A DNA stretch of 64,000 nt from NCBI RefSeq assembly GCF_005502275.1, contig NZ_SWLZ01000003.1:124001-188000 (forward strand), written 5' to 3'. This stretch comes from Robertmurraya siralis. Its GTDB lineage: Bacteria; Bacillota; Bacilli; Bacillales; Cytobacillaceae. Made by a program: the position numbers and the translations under genes. Numbering within the stretch: position 1 is the stretch's first letter; each line of letters opens with the position of its first letter. The notes beneath the pieces were generated by a model. The model made no database searches. It worked only from the letters and a program-made list of their open reading frames with translations, and had not been told where the DNA came from. Shown piece after piece: positions 18,421 to 27,621 of this stretch.

Positions 18421-19452
18421 TTATGATTTTTTTAAGTCAGCAATCAGTTCATCTGCTAAATCGAATACTTTATCGGCATTTGGAATGTACAGCTGCTCTA
18501 AGTTAGAGGCGAATGGCACCGGTGTATTCGGTGCGCATATACATTTAATTGGGCCATCTAAGTAATCGAATGCTTTATCTGCCACGACCGAAGAAATATC
18601 TGTTGCCGTGTTATTATGCGGGTTTGCTTCATCAATAATTATGAGGCGGCCCGTTTTCTTTACGGAATTTATAATCGTCTCTTGATCCCAAGGAGCCACT
18701 GTTACAAGGTCAATAACTTCAACGTCCACACCATCTGCTTCTAATTTTTCAGCAACTTCAAGCGCAACATAAAGCATTTTACCTATTGTAACAATTGTTA
18801 AATCAGAACCGGCCTTCTTCACCTTTGCTTTACCGATTTCCACAGTGTAATATTCTTCTGGCACCTCTTCTTTAATACCGTATAATGTTTTATCCTCAAA
18901 GAACATCACAATATTATCATCCTCGATTGCTGCATTTAAAAGACCTTTTGCATCATATGGATTCGATGGGACAACAACCTTAATACCAGGAATTGAGCCA
19001 AGCAATCCGTAGTAGGAGCCGGAGTGCTGTGCAGCTGCCGAAGCACCTGCACCATGACACGTACGCACGGTCAGTGGAATTTTTGCTTTACCGCCAAACA
19101 TATAGCGCATTTTCGAACCTTGCGCGAGTAATGTATCGAAGCAGAAGCCGATGAAGTCATTGAACATTAATTCTGGTACAGGGCGCAGTCCAGTTGCCGC
19201 CGCACCTACGGCAGCCCCCATGTAACCCATTTCAGAAATTGGTGTATCGATGACGCGCTCACGACCATACTTTTCTACTAAGCCTTTTGTGACCCCAAAT
19301 ACGCCGCCCCAAGCACCTTCATTGCCTAAGTGTTCGATTGTTGCACCACCTGCAACGTCCTCACCGAGTAAAATAACACGCTCATCGCGCTCCATTGATT
19401 GATCCATTGCCTCATTGATTGCCTTCATAAATGTAATTTTTCTTGTCATCAT
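18421..19452 (-). CDS. acoB: Acetoin dehydrogenase E1 beta subunit (AcoB)
   Basis: 343 aa. It is the transketolase-like beta subunit of the TPP-dependent E1 component, which with AcoA cleaves acetoin into acetaldehyde and an acetyl unit. Recognisable parts are GEDVAGGATIEHLG near residue 27, the PISEMGYMGAAVGAAATGLRP region split around residue 70, and the C-terminal transketolase domain with VEVIDLVTVAPWD near residue 240. It starts at either of two adjacent ATG codons after AGGAGTGAAGG. It is 15 nt downstream of acoA and just before acoC. Confidence 0.93.
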   Translation of the reverse strand: MMTRKITFMKAINEAMDQSMERDERVILLGEDVAGGATIEHLGNEGAWGGVFGVTKGLVEKYGRERVIDTPISEMGYMGAAVGAAATGLRPVPELMFNDFIGFCFDTLLAQGSKMRYMFGGKAKIPLTVRTCHGAGASAAAQHSGSYYGLLGSIPGIKVVVPSNPYDAKGLLNAAIEDDNIVMFFEDKTLYGIKEEVPEEYYTVEIGKAKVKKAGSDLTIVTIGKMLYVALEVAEKLEADGVDVEVIDLVTVAPWDQETIINSVKKTGRLIIIDEANPHNNTATDISSVVADKAFDYLDGPIKCICAPNTPVPFASNLEQLYIPNADKVFDLADELIADLKKS

Positions 19453-19467
19453 CCTTCACTCCTTTTA

Positions 19468-20436
19468 TTAGTCTGCATATACATCTTCGTACAAAGCCTC
19501 TGGTCGTGGAATTGGACTTCCCTGCGCAAATTGAATCGCTTTCGCAATAGCCTTTACCGAATTCGCTTCAATTTCATCGGCTTGCTCCTTTGTTAAAAGC
19601 TTTAAGGCAATGGCCTCTTTACGGAATAACTGAATACAATCTAAATCCGCCCGCTCTTTTTCCGGTCCTTCTTTCGCTTTATATTTTTGCTCATCCCCTT
19701 CGAAATGACCGTATTTACGGTAAGTTAAGCATTCAATAATCGTTGGACCTTCACCTTTTCGTGCACGGTCAATTGCTTCACCAGCTGTTTTATAAACCTC
19801 CATTAAATCCATGCCATCAACTGAAATACCTGGAATATCGTACGCTAAACTGCGCTGTGCGATCGTTTTAGAAGCTGAGGAGTAGCTTTGTGGTGTTGCT
19901 TCTGCGAATAAATTATTCTCACAAACGAAAATGACAGGCAGCTTCCAAATCGCCGCTAAGTTAATACCTTCATGAAATGTGCCTTCATTGGCTGCACCAT
20001 CACCGAAGAAACATACAACAACGTTATCTGTTTTCAAATATTTGTTGCGAAGACCCGCCCCGACTGCTATCGGAAAACCACCACCAACCATACCATTGGC
20101 ACCGAGCATTCCTTTATCGATATCAGCGATGTGCATAGAGCCACCCTTTCCTTTGCAAAGACCTGTTTCCTTTCCGTAAATTTCAGCCATCATGCCATTG
20201 AGATCGCATCCCTTTGCAATACAGTGCCCATGCCCGCGATGTGTACTTGTAATATAATCCGCATCTGTTAAATGCGCGCAAACGCCTGTCGCAACAGCTT
20301 CTTCACCTGCATATAAATGGACGAATCCAGGAATTTCACCGCTTGTAAAAATACGATGTACTTCATCCTCAAAGTTACGAATATCATTCATTTTTTCATA
20401 AATCCAGGCGGCTTTCTTCATATCTAAGTTTTGCAT
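19468..20436 (-). CDS. acoA: Acetoin dehydrogenase E1 alpha subunit (AcoA)
   Basis: 322 aa from the ATG at 20436, which follows GAGGAGGATTTATC; the longer ORF upstream lacks a ribosome binding site. It binds thiamine diphosphate through the motif GDGAANEGTFHEGINLAA...CENN around residues 158-190. The conserved HRGHGHCIAKG and the phosphorylation-loop-like RKYGHFEGDEQ are present. It forms the E1 heterotetramer with AcoB. It lies 279 nt downstream of acoL, an unusually large gap in this otherwise compact operon, and 15 nt upstream of acoB. Confidence 0.93.
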   Translation of the reverse strand: MQNLDMKKAAWIYEKMNDIRNFEDEVHRIFTSGEIPGFVHLYAGEEAVATGVCAHLTDADYITSTHRGHGHCIAKGCDLNGMMAEIYGKETGLCKGKGGSMHIADIDKGMLGANGMVGGGFPIAVGAGLRNKYLKTDNVVVCFFGDGAANEGTFHEGINLAAIWKLPVIFVCENNLFAEATPQSYSSASKTIAQRSLAYDIPGISVDGMDLMEVYKTAGEAIDRARKGEGPTIIECLTYRKYGHFEGDEQKYKAKEGPEKERADLDCIQLFRKEAIALKLLTKEQADEIEANSVKAIAKAIQFAQGSPIPRPEALYEDVYAD

Positions 20437-20715
20437 GATAAATCCTCCTCGTATAATATGTTTAGGGCCTACGTACATGTGGCCCAGACTTCTTTTAACT
20501 TTTGAATCAAGTAAGCAACGTACTTTGATGCTCCGAGAGCCTCTGCACAATGATTAAATTTACACGCTGAAAAGGAACGTGAATATGTCAGCCTAAACAC
20601 CAATAAACCTTATTTAAATTCAGCAATTAACACTTTATTGCAAATTTAGTTTCGTGCTGCCACTTTTCTAAATTTTGCGAATCATTTAGTGTTTGATATA
20701 CCGCAGGTCTTTTTA

Positions 20716-22068
20716 TTAGCTGTGAATGGCCTTTGAAATGAGACTATTAGTCACCTCACCGGTTAATTCAGACAAAGTAGGGTGGGCAAATGTCAGATTT
20801 GCCAGTTCGTTGACGCGGCCCTCCGATTGCTTAACCGCAAGAAGCGTGTGGATTGTTTCTGTTGCATGACTGCCAACAATAACCGCACCAAGTATTTCAT
20901 TGTATTTTTTCTCAGAAATGATTTTGACAAAACCATCGGTTTCATTTGTTGCAATCGCCTTCCCCATCATGCTATAAGGGAGCTTGCTGACTTTGACATC
21001 ATAGCCGTTCCGCTTTGCTTCTGCTTCACTAAGACCAAAGCTTGCGACCTCTGGATTGGTGTAAATACATCGAGGAATGGTTGCCTGGTTCAGTGGTTCC
21101 TGCGGAATGCCCGTCATATGCGCTACTGCTTTTAATCCTTCTGCACTTGCTGCATGAGCAAGCATATAGCCGCCGATCATGTCACCAATTGCGTAAATGC
21201 CTTTTTGTGATGTTTCATAATGTTTATTTACTTTCACGAATTGTCCTGTCTCATCAAGCGTTAGTCCAATCTCTCGTGGTAACGCTAGGTTTGCCTTTCG
21301 ACCTGTCGCAAGAAGCAGTTTTTCAAATGGTATAGTTTTACCAGACTGTAGCTCTACCGAATTCTTTGTAACCCTTTGAATATTCACTTTTGTTTCCACA
21401 ACTATCCCTAAATGTTGCAGCTTCTTTTTAAGAATTGCACTTACCTCCGGATCCTCTGTTAATAAAATGTCCTCAGCAACCTCTAATATCGTCACACTTA
21501 CATTAAGCGGGGCCACTGCAAAGGCAAGCTCTACCGCAATGACACCGCCACCAATAATGACAAGCTGTTTTGGTAGCTTTCTCAGTTCGAAAAAAGTATT
21601 TGTAGTTAAATACTCAACCTCTTCAATACCTACTATTGGTGGCACGAATGGACTACTGCCGGTAGCCAGTAAAATATTTTTAGCCCTTATGCTCTCGTTA
21701 TTAACCGTCACCGTTTTTCCTGCAATGCTCGCTTCACCTTTAAAGTAAGCGATTTCATTTTGTTTAAATAAATGATTGATTCCACCCTGCAGTGCGCTTA
21801 CAACCTTGTCTTTTCGACGTACGAGTTTTGGAAAATCGATCACTTCTACCGAACTTTGAATACCAAATTGATTGGCTTCTCTTATCGATAACAACCACTC
21901 TGCGTGCTTCAAATAGGCCTTTGATGGAATACAGCCAACGTTTAAACAGGCACCGCCGATTTGTTCGCGCTCGACTACCACTACACTTTGACCGAGTTGA
22001 GCAGCTTTGATGGCTGAAACGTAGCCACCAGGACCAGCACCGATAACAACTAAATCAAATTGTTTCAC
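20716..22068 (-). CDS. acoL: Dihydrolipoamide dehydrogenase of the acetoin system (E3, AcoL)
   Basis: 450 aa, likely from the GTG at 22068 (ribosome binding site GGGGGAAA). It reoxidises dihydrolipoamide of AcoC with FAD and NAD. The FAD-binding GAGPGGY is at the N-terminus. The redox-active disulfide is in GGACLNVGCIPSKA near residue 40. The NAD-binding GGGVIAVELA is near residue 175, and the C-terminal dimer domain carries the catalytic His in FAHPTLSE. It is the first gene after the sigma-54 promoter at 22114-22129. In B. subtilis acoL is last in the operon, so the gene order differs. Confidence 0.93.
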   Translation of the reverse strand: MKQFDLVVIGAGPGGYVSAIKAAQLGQSVVVVEREQIGGACLNVGCIPSKAYLKHAEWLLSIREANQFGIQSSVEVIDFPKLVRRKDKVVSALQGGINHLFKQNEIAYFKGEASIAGKTVTVNNESIRAKNILLATGSSPFVPPIVGIEEVEYLTTNTFFELRKLPKQLVIIGGGVIAVELAFAVAPLNVSVTILEVAEDILLTEDPEVSAILKKKLQHLGIVVETKVNIQRVTKNSVELQSGKTIPFEKLLLATGRKANLALPREIGLTLDETGQFVKVNKHYETSQKGIYAIGDMIGGYMLAHAASAEGLKAVAHMTGIPQEPLNQATIPRCIYTNPEVASFGLSEAEAKRNGYDVKVSKLPYSMMGKAIATNETDGFVKIISEKKYNEILGAVIVGSHATETIHTLLAVKQSEGRVNELANLTFAHPTLSELTGEVTNSLISKAIHS

Positions 22069-22113
22069 CAATTTCCCCCCATTCTTCTTTATTCAACCTA
22101 CACCATAATTTAT

Positions 22114-22129
22114 AGCAAGTTCCGTGCCA
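22114..22129 (-). promoter_or_regulatory. Sigma-54 (-24/-12) promoter of acoLABC
   Basis: On the minus strand TGGCAC (22124-22129), five nt, TTGCT (22114-22118). This matches the TGGCAC-N5-TTGCW consensus exactly, with the invariant GG and GC at proper distance. It lies 46 nt before acoL and downstream of acoR, whose product is a sigma-54 activator, so acetoin-dependent AcoR control is strongly implied. Confidence 0.9.
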
Positions 22130-22181
22130 ACATATAAAATGGTGAAATAATGCCATTTTAAAGAGAGGATAATATAAAAAT

Positions 22182-22208
22182 GCTACAAACTTTGCAACAG
22201 TTTGTAGC
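22182..22208. repeat. Perfect 10-7-10 inverted repeat (acoR terminator and/or AcoR site)
   Basis: GCTACAAACT (22182-22191) and AGTTTGTAGC (22199-22208) are perfect inverted arms. On the minus strand the hairpin follows the acoR stop by 14 nt and is trailed by ATTTTT, so it may terminate acoR. It is also about 53 nt upstream of the -24 element, which is where an enhancer for AcoR could lie. The two roles cannot be separated from sequence. Confidence 0.6.
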
Positions 22209-22222
22209 GTTTTGTAGTAGGA

Positions 22223-24022
22223 TCATTTTAAGTTGTACTTTTTCATCTTACGGTAAAGGGTGCTTCTAGCAATGCCAAGCTCCTCTGAGGTTCGTGAAAT
22301 ATTGTATTGATGGCGTTCTAGTACTTCTTCAATCTCTTGCTGCTCATGAGAAACAGGTACTATATGATGTTGCAAGCACTCACCTGTTTCACTGAAAACG
22401 GAGCCAATTTCGATTAATTCCTGAATGTTTGAAATTGTTGGTGTGTCCTGCTCATAATACAAATACAATCGTTCTAAGAAATTGTTCAGTTCACGAATGT
22501 TGCCATACCAGTTATACTCTTTCGCTACCTTGTATGCAGTGCTCATCCAATGTGGATGCCATTGTCGCTTGTCGCAATAATCTTGCATTAGTGCATAAAT
22601 ATCCTCCTTGCGCTCCCGAAGCGGAGGGATATTGAGGGGACAGACATATAGTCGATAAAATAAATCGAGCCGGAATTTGTTCTCTTGAACTAGCTCTTTT
22701 AAATTCCTATTGCTTGCGGTTACGATTCGAAACGATACATTCTTTGCCTTTGTGCTACCGAGCGGTGTCACTTTTTTTTCTTCAAGTACACGGAGAAGGG
22801 CTGCCTGCATCCGCAATGACATGCAATCGACCTCATCGAAAAACAATGTGCCCTCATGTGCCTGCAAAATTTTCCCTTGGTAACCTTTATTACTTGCACC
22901 GGTAAACGCACCGGGCGCAAAGCCAAAAAGTTCACTCTCCAATAAGTTTTCACTGATTGCGCCGCAGTTAATGGCAACCAACGGGCCGCTTGAAGCAGGA
23001 CTATTTTTATGAATCGTTTCAGCAATTACTTCTTTCCCGCTGCCTGATTCACCATGAATATGAATCGGCAACATACTTGCTGCTGCCTTTACTACTTGAC
23101 TCATAAAATGAAGGTAATCTACATTTTTTGAAGGGACTCCAGAATAATAGTAATTTTTTCGCTTCTGCGGTGCTTGTAAAATTGGATAATAATAACCAAT
23201 CAGCCGCCCATCAAACATAATGATTTCGGGTAATTCATGAATAAATTGCGAAGTAAGCAGTTCCTGTATATTACGTCCAGCCCATTCATCCTCATCGAGC
23301 ATGAGCTCCTTTGAAATCGTTATAATTTGCTCGTGTTCATTGCAGACAATGCCTGGGCGTGTCATTTTATATGCATAGTCGAGGAGCTGCCTATGAATCG
23401 TTAAATAGTCATTATACAGCTTCTCCGAAATGGTATTCGCTAATAACTGCAAAAATAAATGAACTTCCACCTGTGTTGCTGAATTGTTTAAATGCGAGGA
23501 AATGTCAATCACAGCACAAATATCTCCAAATTCATTATGAATCGGAGCCGCTGTGCATTCCCACTCATGCGAGGAAATGGCGTAATGCTCGTAGCCGCGC
23601 AAGGTCGTCACGTCACCAGTTTGCAAAGCAAGAGAAATCGCGTTTGTGCCGACATCGTCTTCATGCCAGCGATTGCCCTCAGCAAAAGAAATTTCATTCG
23701 CCAAGCTTTTTGTTCCCTCATACCCATCACGCCAAATAATGTAACCATCAACATCTGTTAAAATGAAGATCGGCATCTTCAATTGAAAATATTGGTGATA
23801 CTTTTTAAGCTCCTTCTCAACAAGCTCAATAATGCGCTTATTTTTTTGTTGCTTTTCCTTTAGTTTTGATTTCGAGATAATCGTAAAACTCCTTCTTCTA
23901 TATGGATCAACATTTTGATCGCGGCAACGCAGCCATGAGTGCGCTACATTATTAGGAAGGATTTTTAGATCGACCGAGCCATCGGCTACAAAACTTTTCC
24001 AAATATGTTCCTTTAAATCCAT
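22223..24022 (-). CDS. acoR: Sigma-54-dependent activator of acetoin catabolism (AcoR)
   Basis: 600 aa, from the ATG at 24022 with GGGGGAAG upstream. An N-terminal GAF-like sensor region (about residues 1-300) is expected to bind acetoin. It is followed by the sigma-54 interaction AAA+ domain: Walker A GESGSGKE near residue 330, the sigma-54 contact loop GAFTGA near 375, and Walker B FFDEVD near 398. A Fis-type helix-turn-helix ends the protein (ISRTSEELGIARSTLYRKM). It lies upstream of acoL in the same direction and controls the promoter in the gap between them. It probably has its own promoter upstream of 24022. Confidence 0.93.
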   Translation of the reverse strand: MDLKEHIWKSFVADGSVDLKILPNNVAHSWLRCRDQNVDPYRRRSFTIISKSKLKEKQQKNKRIIELVEKELKKYHQYFQLKMPIFILTDVDGYIIWRDGYEGTKSLANEISFAEGNRWHEDDVGTNAISLALQTGDVTTLRGYEHYAISSHEWECTAAPIHNEFGDICAVIDISSHLNNSATQVEVHLFLQLLANTISEKLYNDYLTIHRQLLDYAYKMTRPGIVCNEHEQIITISKELMLDEDEWAGRNIQELLTSQFIHELPEIIMFDGRLIGYYYPILQAPQKRKNYYYSGVPSKNVDYLHFMSQVVKAAASMLPIHIHGESGSGKEVIAETIHKNSPASSGPLVAINCGAISENLLESELFGFAPGAFTGASNKGYQGKILQAHEGTLFFDEVDCMSLRMQAALLRVLEEKKVTPLGSTKAKNVSFRIVTASNRNLKELVQENKFRLDLFYRLYVCPLNIPPLRERKEDIYALMQDYCDKRQWHPHWMSTAYKVAKEYNWYGNIRELNNFLERLYLYYEQDTPTISNIQELIEIGSVFSETGECLQHHIVPVSHEQQEIEEVLERHQYNISRTSEELGIARSTLYRKMKKYNLK

Positions 24023-24064
24023 TGCACTTCCCCCTTGTGCGGTAATGCTGTGTTTCAAAGGCAA

Positions 24065-24510
24065 AATTTCTTTATCATTACTATTCTACAAGATCAGCCA
24101 TCTGCTAATCCATATTTATCTGAAATTTTCCATTATTATAAAACTTGGTTCTATCGGAAAAATTAATGTTGAAGTTGCTGGAAGTAAAAAAGGAGTGAAT
24201 GGGGTAGGTGACAAAATGGGAATGGATCTGTGACTACCTTCCCATTTGCTTTTCATACTTACTCTTCTTTATTTCTGAGCAAATTTGTACTAGATTGTTT
24301 TTGCTCTTTGCCTATTTTCTTGGCTTTTTTTTCAACCATATTAAAATGTTGGAAAGGGTTCCTCCCACTTACCTTAATAAACGTCATTTTACTTTGATAA
24401 TCACCTTCATACCCATCATTTGAATCCCAAATAAAAAAACCTGTACAAAATAAATTCTACACAGGTTTACTAATTTCCTATCAGTTTGTCAACAGTCCCA
24501 GTATGACGGT
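24065..24510. other. Gene-poor gap with a terminator
   Basis: No reliable coding region: two short plus-strand ORFs lack a ribosome binding site in the right place and have no recognisable content. At 24433-24468 AAACCTGT and ACAGGTTT form an inverted repeat. Its minus-strand copy ends in seven T residues and is the likely terminator of the metallophosphoesterase gene. Confidence 0.6.
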
Positions 24511-25359
24511 TTACACCGCAGAATAGTTTGGTATTGACGTTTCATTTGTTAAAGTACATTCATGGATCGTTATTTCAGGACGACTTCCAATTCGAATATT
24601 TACTCCTGTCTGCCCGAGCCCTTCACTAATGTAAAAAGGCTTATTATCATACATCTGTAATCCTTTTATCATATTCATCCGAACCAGTTTACCCATTTTG
24701 ATAAGATGATAAGCTTTCGGATAACAAATTTGTCCCCCATGAAAATGACCAGCCAACAAATAATCAAAATGATACTGCTTCATTTGAAGGACAATATTGG
24801 GATCATGGGTCAATACTAGATTATAGCCTGGCTTCACCCCACGATAAGAAGTCTCTAAATCACTGCGTTTCGTACTATAATCATCAATTCCAATTATATT
24901 AACTCTGCGACCATCCACAAGCACTTCAACATGTTCATTTCTTAATACACGGCAATGAAATTGTTCAAGTGTATCGACTAAAGCATGCAAATTTTCACCC
25001 TTTAACACATAATCATGATTTCCTAGCACAGCAAAAATTCCATATTTAGGATTCAATATATTTAATACATGCAAATAAGGGATTAGCTTCGGAATCGTCC
25101 ATTTTCGATCTAAAAAATCACCTGTAAGAGCGATCAGGTCATACCGTTCTTCTTTAACCTTCTGATAAAGCTCCTCAGGAGAAATTGATATATTTTCCAA
25201 ATGCAAATCAGAAAGATGTAACACTCTGAGCACCGGACTTCTCTCGATTCCAAAAGCGATGTTCATCTTTTTAACAGCGACATCTTTTGTATTTTGATAG
25301 GCTTTATACATATAAAAAATGATCATAACTAGCAAGACTGACAGAAATAGAAGCTTCAT
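24511..25359 (-). CDS. Membrane-anchored calcineurin-like metallophosphoesterase
   Basis: 282 aa from the ATG at 25359 (GGGAGAGAGG upstream). Residues 3-21 are a membrane anchor. The dimetal phosphoesterase motifs appear in order: HLSDLHLEN, LTGDFLDRK, AVLGNHDYV, VLTHDP and LAGHFHGGQI. These supply the Asp, His and Asn ligands for two metals. The family includes B. subtilis YkuE and YkoQ, which act on phosphodiesters or phosphomonoesters at the membrane. The substrate is unknown. It is monocistronic and ends at a terminator near 24433-24468. Only the enzyme class is certain. Confidence 0.85.
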   Translation of the reverse strand: MKLLFLSVLLVMIIFYMYKAYQNTKDVAVKKMNIAFGIERSPVLRVLHLSDLHLENISISPEELYQKVKEERYDLIALTGDFLDRKWTIPKLIPYLHVLNILNPKYGIFAVLGNHDYVLKGENLHALVDTLEQFHCRVLRNEHVEVLVDGRRVNIIGIDDYSTKRSDLETSYRGVKPGYNLVLTHDPNIVLQMKQYHFDYLLAGHFHGGQICYPKAYHLIKMGKLVRMNMIKGLQMYDNKPFYISEGLGQTGVNIRIGSRPEITIHECTLTNETSIPNYSAV

Positions 25360-25436
25360 TACCTCTCTCCCTTCCTTCAACAAATTATACATGAAAGAAG
25401 AGAGAAATTTGCTAGTAATTGATGGAATAAATGGTG

Positions 25437-25739
25437 CTAACCTTTCAGTTTTTTATATTCTTCAATAAAATAAACCGGATCTTTTGGAACGGTGTATGAA
25501 AACACTCCTTGATTAGTATGTAAATACAGCATGCCTGCAGCAGAAGAAAAAAGCCTAAAAGACATATCATGTACATCATTTACAAGAAAGACATGTTCTC
25601 GGGTAATAATTCTATCCTCATATAGGTGAAGGTGTTCTCGATATTCCTTTGTTATTTGTTCGTTATTTTCAATAGCTCTCTCTACCCTAACATAAGGATG
25701 AGAAATGATTCTTTTCACCTTTCTTCCCACTTTCGTCAT
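25437..25739 (-). CDS. Conserved hypothetical protein
   Basis: 100 aa with no signal peptide or membrane segment. It starts basic (TKVGRKVKRII) and has a beta-strand-rich middle with HEHVFLVND-like alternation (REHVFLVNDVHDMSFRLF near residue 47) and a C-terminal DPVYFIEEYKKLKG. This strand pattern is compatible with a small PH-like or bacterial beta-sandwich domain, but I cannot name the family. A GTG seven codons in, next to GGGAAGAAA, is an alternative start. It stands alone 78 nt upstream of the metallophosphoesterase gene. Confidence 0.5.
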   Translation of the reverse strand: MTKVGRKVKRIISHPYVRVERAIENNEQITKEYREHLHLYEDRIITREHVFLVNDVHDMSFRLFSSAAGMLYLHTNQGVFSYTVPKDPVYFIEEYKKLKG

Positions 25740-25984
25740 AAATTTCTTTTATAAAACTATACCTTTTTTTAACTGCAATTGTCCAAAAATGGATGGCAAA
25801 CCCCTATAAATCCTTCAAAAAATGAATGAAACACAAGAAACCTTTACAGCCATGGAATTTTCCCTCATTCTTAAGAGCGGAGCAAACGATAAAGAAAGAA
25901 GCTCATGGTGCCCTTAGCGGAGGAAGAAAAACTATCTTATGAAGCCTTGGCTAACTGCTCTAGACATGCCCCAGCAACAGAAAA

Positions 25985-26010
25985 AGCACCATTCTCGACA
26001 GAATAGTGCT
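25985..26010 (-). terminator. Terminator of the YdjO-like gene
   Basis: AGCACCATTCT (25985-25995) and AGAATAGTGCT (26000-26010) form a stem with one mismatch. On the minus strand it is followed by five T residues, 20 nt past the stop codon. Confidence 0.75.
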
Positions 26011-26029
26011 CCCATTCATATAAATTTAA

Positions 26030-26230
26030 TTAAGAATGCTTCCCAGGGTTGTTGATAACCTCTAGAACACGAGTAGTTTGTTCCATGTCACTCTTGCAAA
26101 TAGGACAAGTCGGGACCGCGCCGCTCTTAAAATTATCACGTACCCAACACTTACAATCATCAGCCTTGCAAACCCATATTTTTGTTTCCTCAGTAACTAT
26201 TTCCTCTTGATTTCTTCTACCAAAGCTCAT
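26030..26230 (-). CDS. YdjO-family zinc-ribbon protein (cold-inducible type)
   Basis: 66 aa, with AGGAGTGAGATG before the ATG. It has four cysteines in a CKADDCKCWVRDNF...CPICKSDM arrangement, forming a probable zinc ribbon. The flanking pattern (W-C near residue 20, then NF, then P-CP-C) matches B. subtilis YdjO, known as a small cold-inducible protein of unknown function. It is monocistronic with its own terminator. Confidence 0.7.
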   Translation of the reverse strand: MSFGRRNQEEIVTEETKIWVCKADDCKCWVRDNFKSGAVPTCPICKSDMEQTTRVLEVINNPGKHS

Positions 26231-26542
26231 TCATCTCACTCCTAAAATTAGGGTAGATCCCTTTTAAAGAAAGCAAAGGGAAAAGTTATCGCAAAATAAA
26301 AAAACACCATTACAAAAAGTTAAAAAATAAGATAACTTTTCATAATAAATGAAATAAAAATAAAATGCAACATTTAATACCATGATAACATATTTTTTTC
26401 AATCTGTATAGTCTTTAAATCGTAATGAGATGGTAAAAAATTTTTTACACAAAAAATAATTTTATTGTCGTACATGCCTTCTAGCCTGAATAAAATGAGT
26501 ACAAGCGTTTCTCTCTAAAACTCGCATAGGAGGTAGCAACTA
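26231..26542. other. AT-rich intergenic gap
   Basis: Strongly A/T-rich, without an ORF. It must contain the divergent promoters of the YdjO-like gene and the LysE gene, but no box is clear enough to name. AGGAGGTAGC at its right end is the ribosome binding site of the LysE gene. Confidence 0.4.
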
Positions 26543-27166
26543 ATGACGATTTTTATTAGCTATATTTTCCTCGGATTATCACTAGCAGCCCCAATCGGAC
26601 CTGTAAATGCTGCACAAATGGAAAAAGGAATTAAGCATGGATTTTTAAATGCATGGATATTGGGAATTGGTTCTGTTTTAGCGGACATCGTATATATGAT
26701 GACAGTGTTCTTGGGTGTTGGACACTTTATTCAAATACCAATAGTGAAAGCTTTTTTGTGGTCATTTGGTTTTTTCGTCCTCATTTATACCGGAATCGAG
26801 GGTTTAGCAAACGCAGGAAAGATTCATCTTTCTCAGCAAAGAGAAAGTGAATCACTATGGAAATCTTTTTTTACAGGCTTTCTAATGTCTATCTCCAACC
26901 CGTTAACAATCCTTTTTTGGTTAGGAATTTACGGTTCTGTTTTGGCAAAAACAGCAGCCTTATATGCCTCTGAAGATCTTTTGATTTACAGCAGTGCGAT
27001 TATATTAGGGCTTGTTATTTGGGATATTACAATGGCGCTTGTCGCCAGCAGCGCCAAAAAACTATTATCTACAAAAACACTGACATTAATTGCTGTTATT
27101 TCTTCCATTTCGCTCATCGGATTCGGGCTATACTTTGGTTTTGAAGCATTCAAAATCCTTTTTTAG
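26543..27166 (+). CDS. LysE-family amino acid exporter (paralogue 2)
   Basis: 207 aa, with AGGAGGTAGCAACTA before the ATG. It has five to six membrane segments and the family motif AAPIGPVNAA at the first one. It shares most residues in several blocks with the paralogue at 7193-7822. It probably exports an amino acid or a related solute; specificity is not deducible. No partner gene, regulator or riboswitch was seen. The paralogue pair implies duplication and probable substrate divergence. Confidence 0.86.
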   Translation: MTIFISYIFLGLSLAAPIGPVNAAQMEKGIKHGFLNAWILGIGSVLADIVYMMTVFLGVGHFIQIPIVKAFLWSFGFFVLIYTGIEGLANAGKIHLSQQRESESLWKSFFTGFLMSISNPLTILFWLGIYGSVLAKTAALYASEDLLIYSSAIILGLVIWDITMALVASSAKKLLSTKTLTLIAVISSISLIGFGLYFGFEAFKILF

Positions 27167-27245
27167 CTTCCATTCACCTTGATAACAGTAAAATGAGGTG
27201 ATTTAAGCCTTTTCAGTTTTACTCTGTCAAATAGTAGGGTAAAAT

Positions 27246-27605
27246 ATGAAAGGTATGACAAACGTCGAAAGCGACGCTAATATTGAGAGGATTGAACAAA
27301 AGATGGAGATTAAATCACACACAATTGAACTGGTAGAGGATCCGTTTGGTATTTTATCAGGAAACCGCTATGAACTTTTTTTACATATAGAAATACCAGA
27401 AGATGATGAACTCTTCTCAGAAAAGGGATTAAAAATTAAAGTTTTATTAATTGAAGATGAAAAAGGGTATCATCTTTCTCATTATCACATTATTGAGGCC
27501 ATTACTGACCGTATTCTTGATTTTGAACTAGACGAGGATGAGGAACAGTTAATTGAAGCGTACTGCATCGAGCAAGCAAAAGAATATCAAAACGCAAAAG
27601 AATAG
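27246..27605 (+). CDS. Conserved acidic hypothetical protein
   Basis: 119 aa if it starts at the ATG after TAGGG. A later ATG at 27303 (MEIKSHTIEL) fits the likely family start, so the first 19 residues may not be real. The core pattern ELVEDPFGILSGNRYELFLHIEIPEDDELF and a C-terminal helix rich in Glu/Asp (EDEEQLIEAYCIEQAKEYQ) suggests a small cytoplasmic alpha/beta protein of the kind annotated DUF6509 in Bacillus. That assignment is from memory and tentative. It converges on the next gene with only 16 nt between the stop codons. Confidence 0.5.
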   Translation: MKGMTNVESDANIERIEQKMEIKSHTIELVEDPFGILSGNRYELFLHIEIPEDDELFSEKGLKIKVLLIEDEKGYHLSHYHIIEAITDRILDFELDEDEEQLIEAYCIEQAKEYQNAKE

Positions 27606-27621
27606 AGAGCAGCAAAGCTCC

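Noticed and set aside
24208-24423. 71-codon plus-strand frame
   Set aside because: Hydrophobic but irregular content, no proper Shine-Dalgarno spacing, and no similar sequence known to me.
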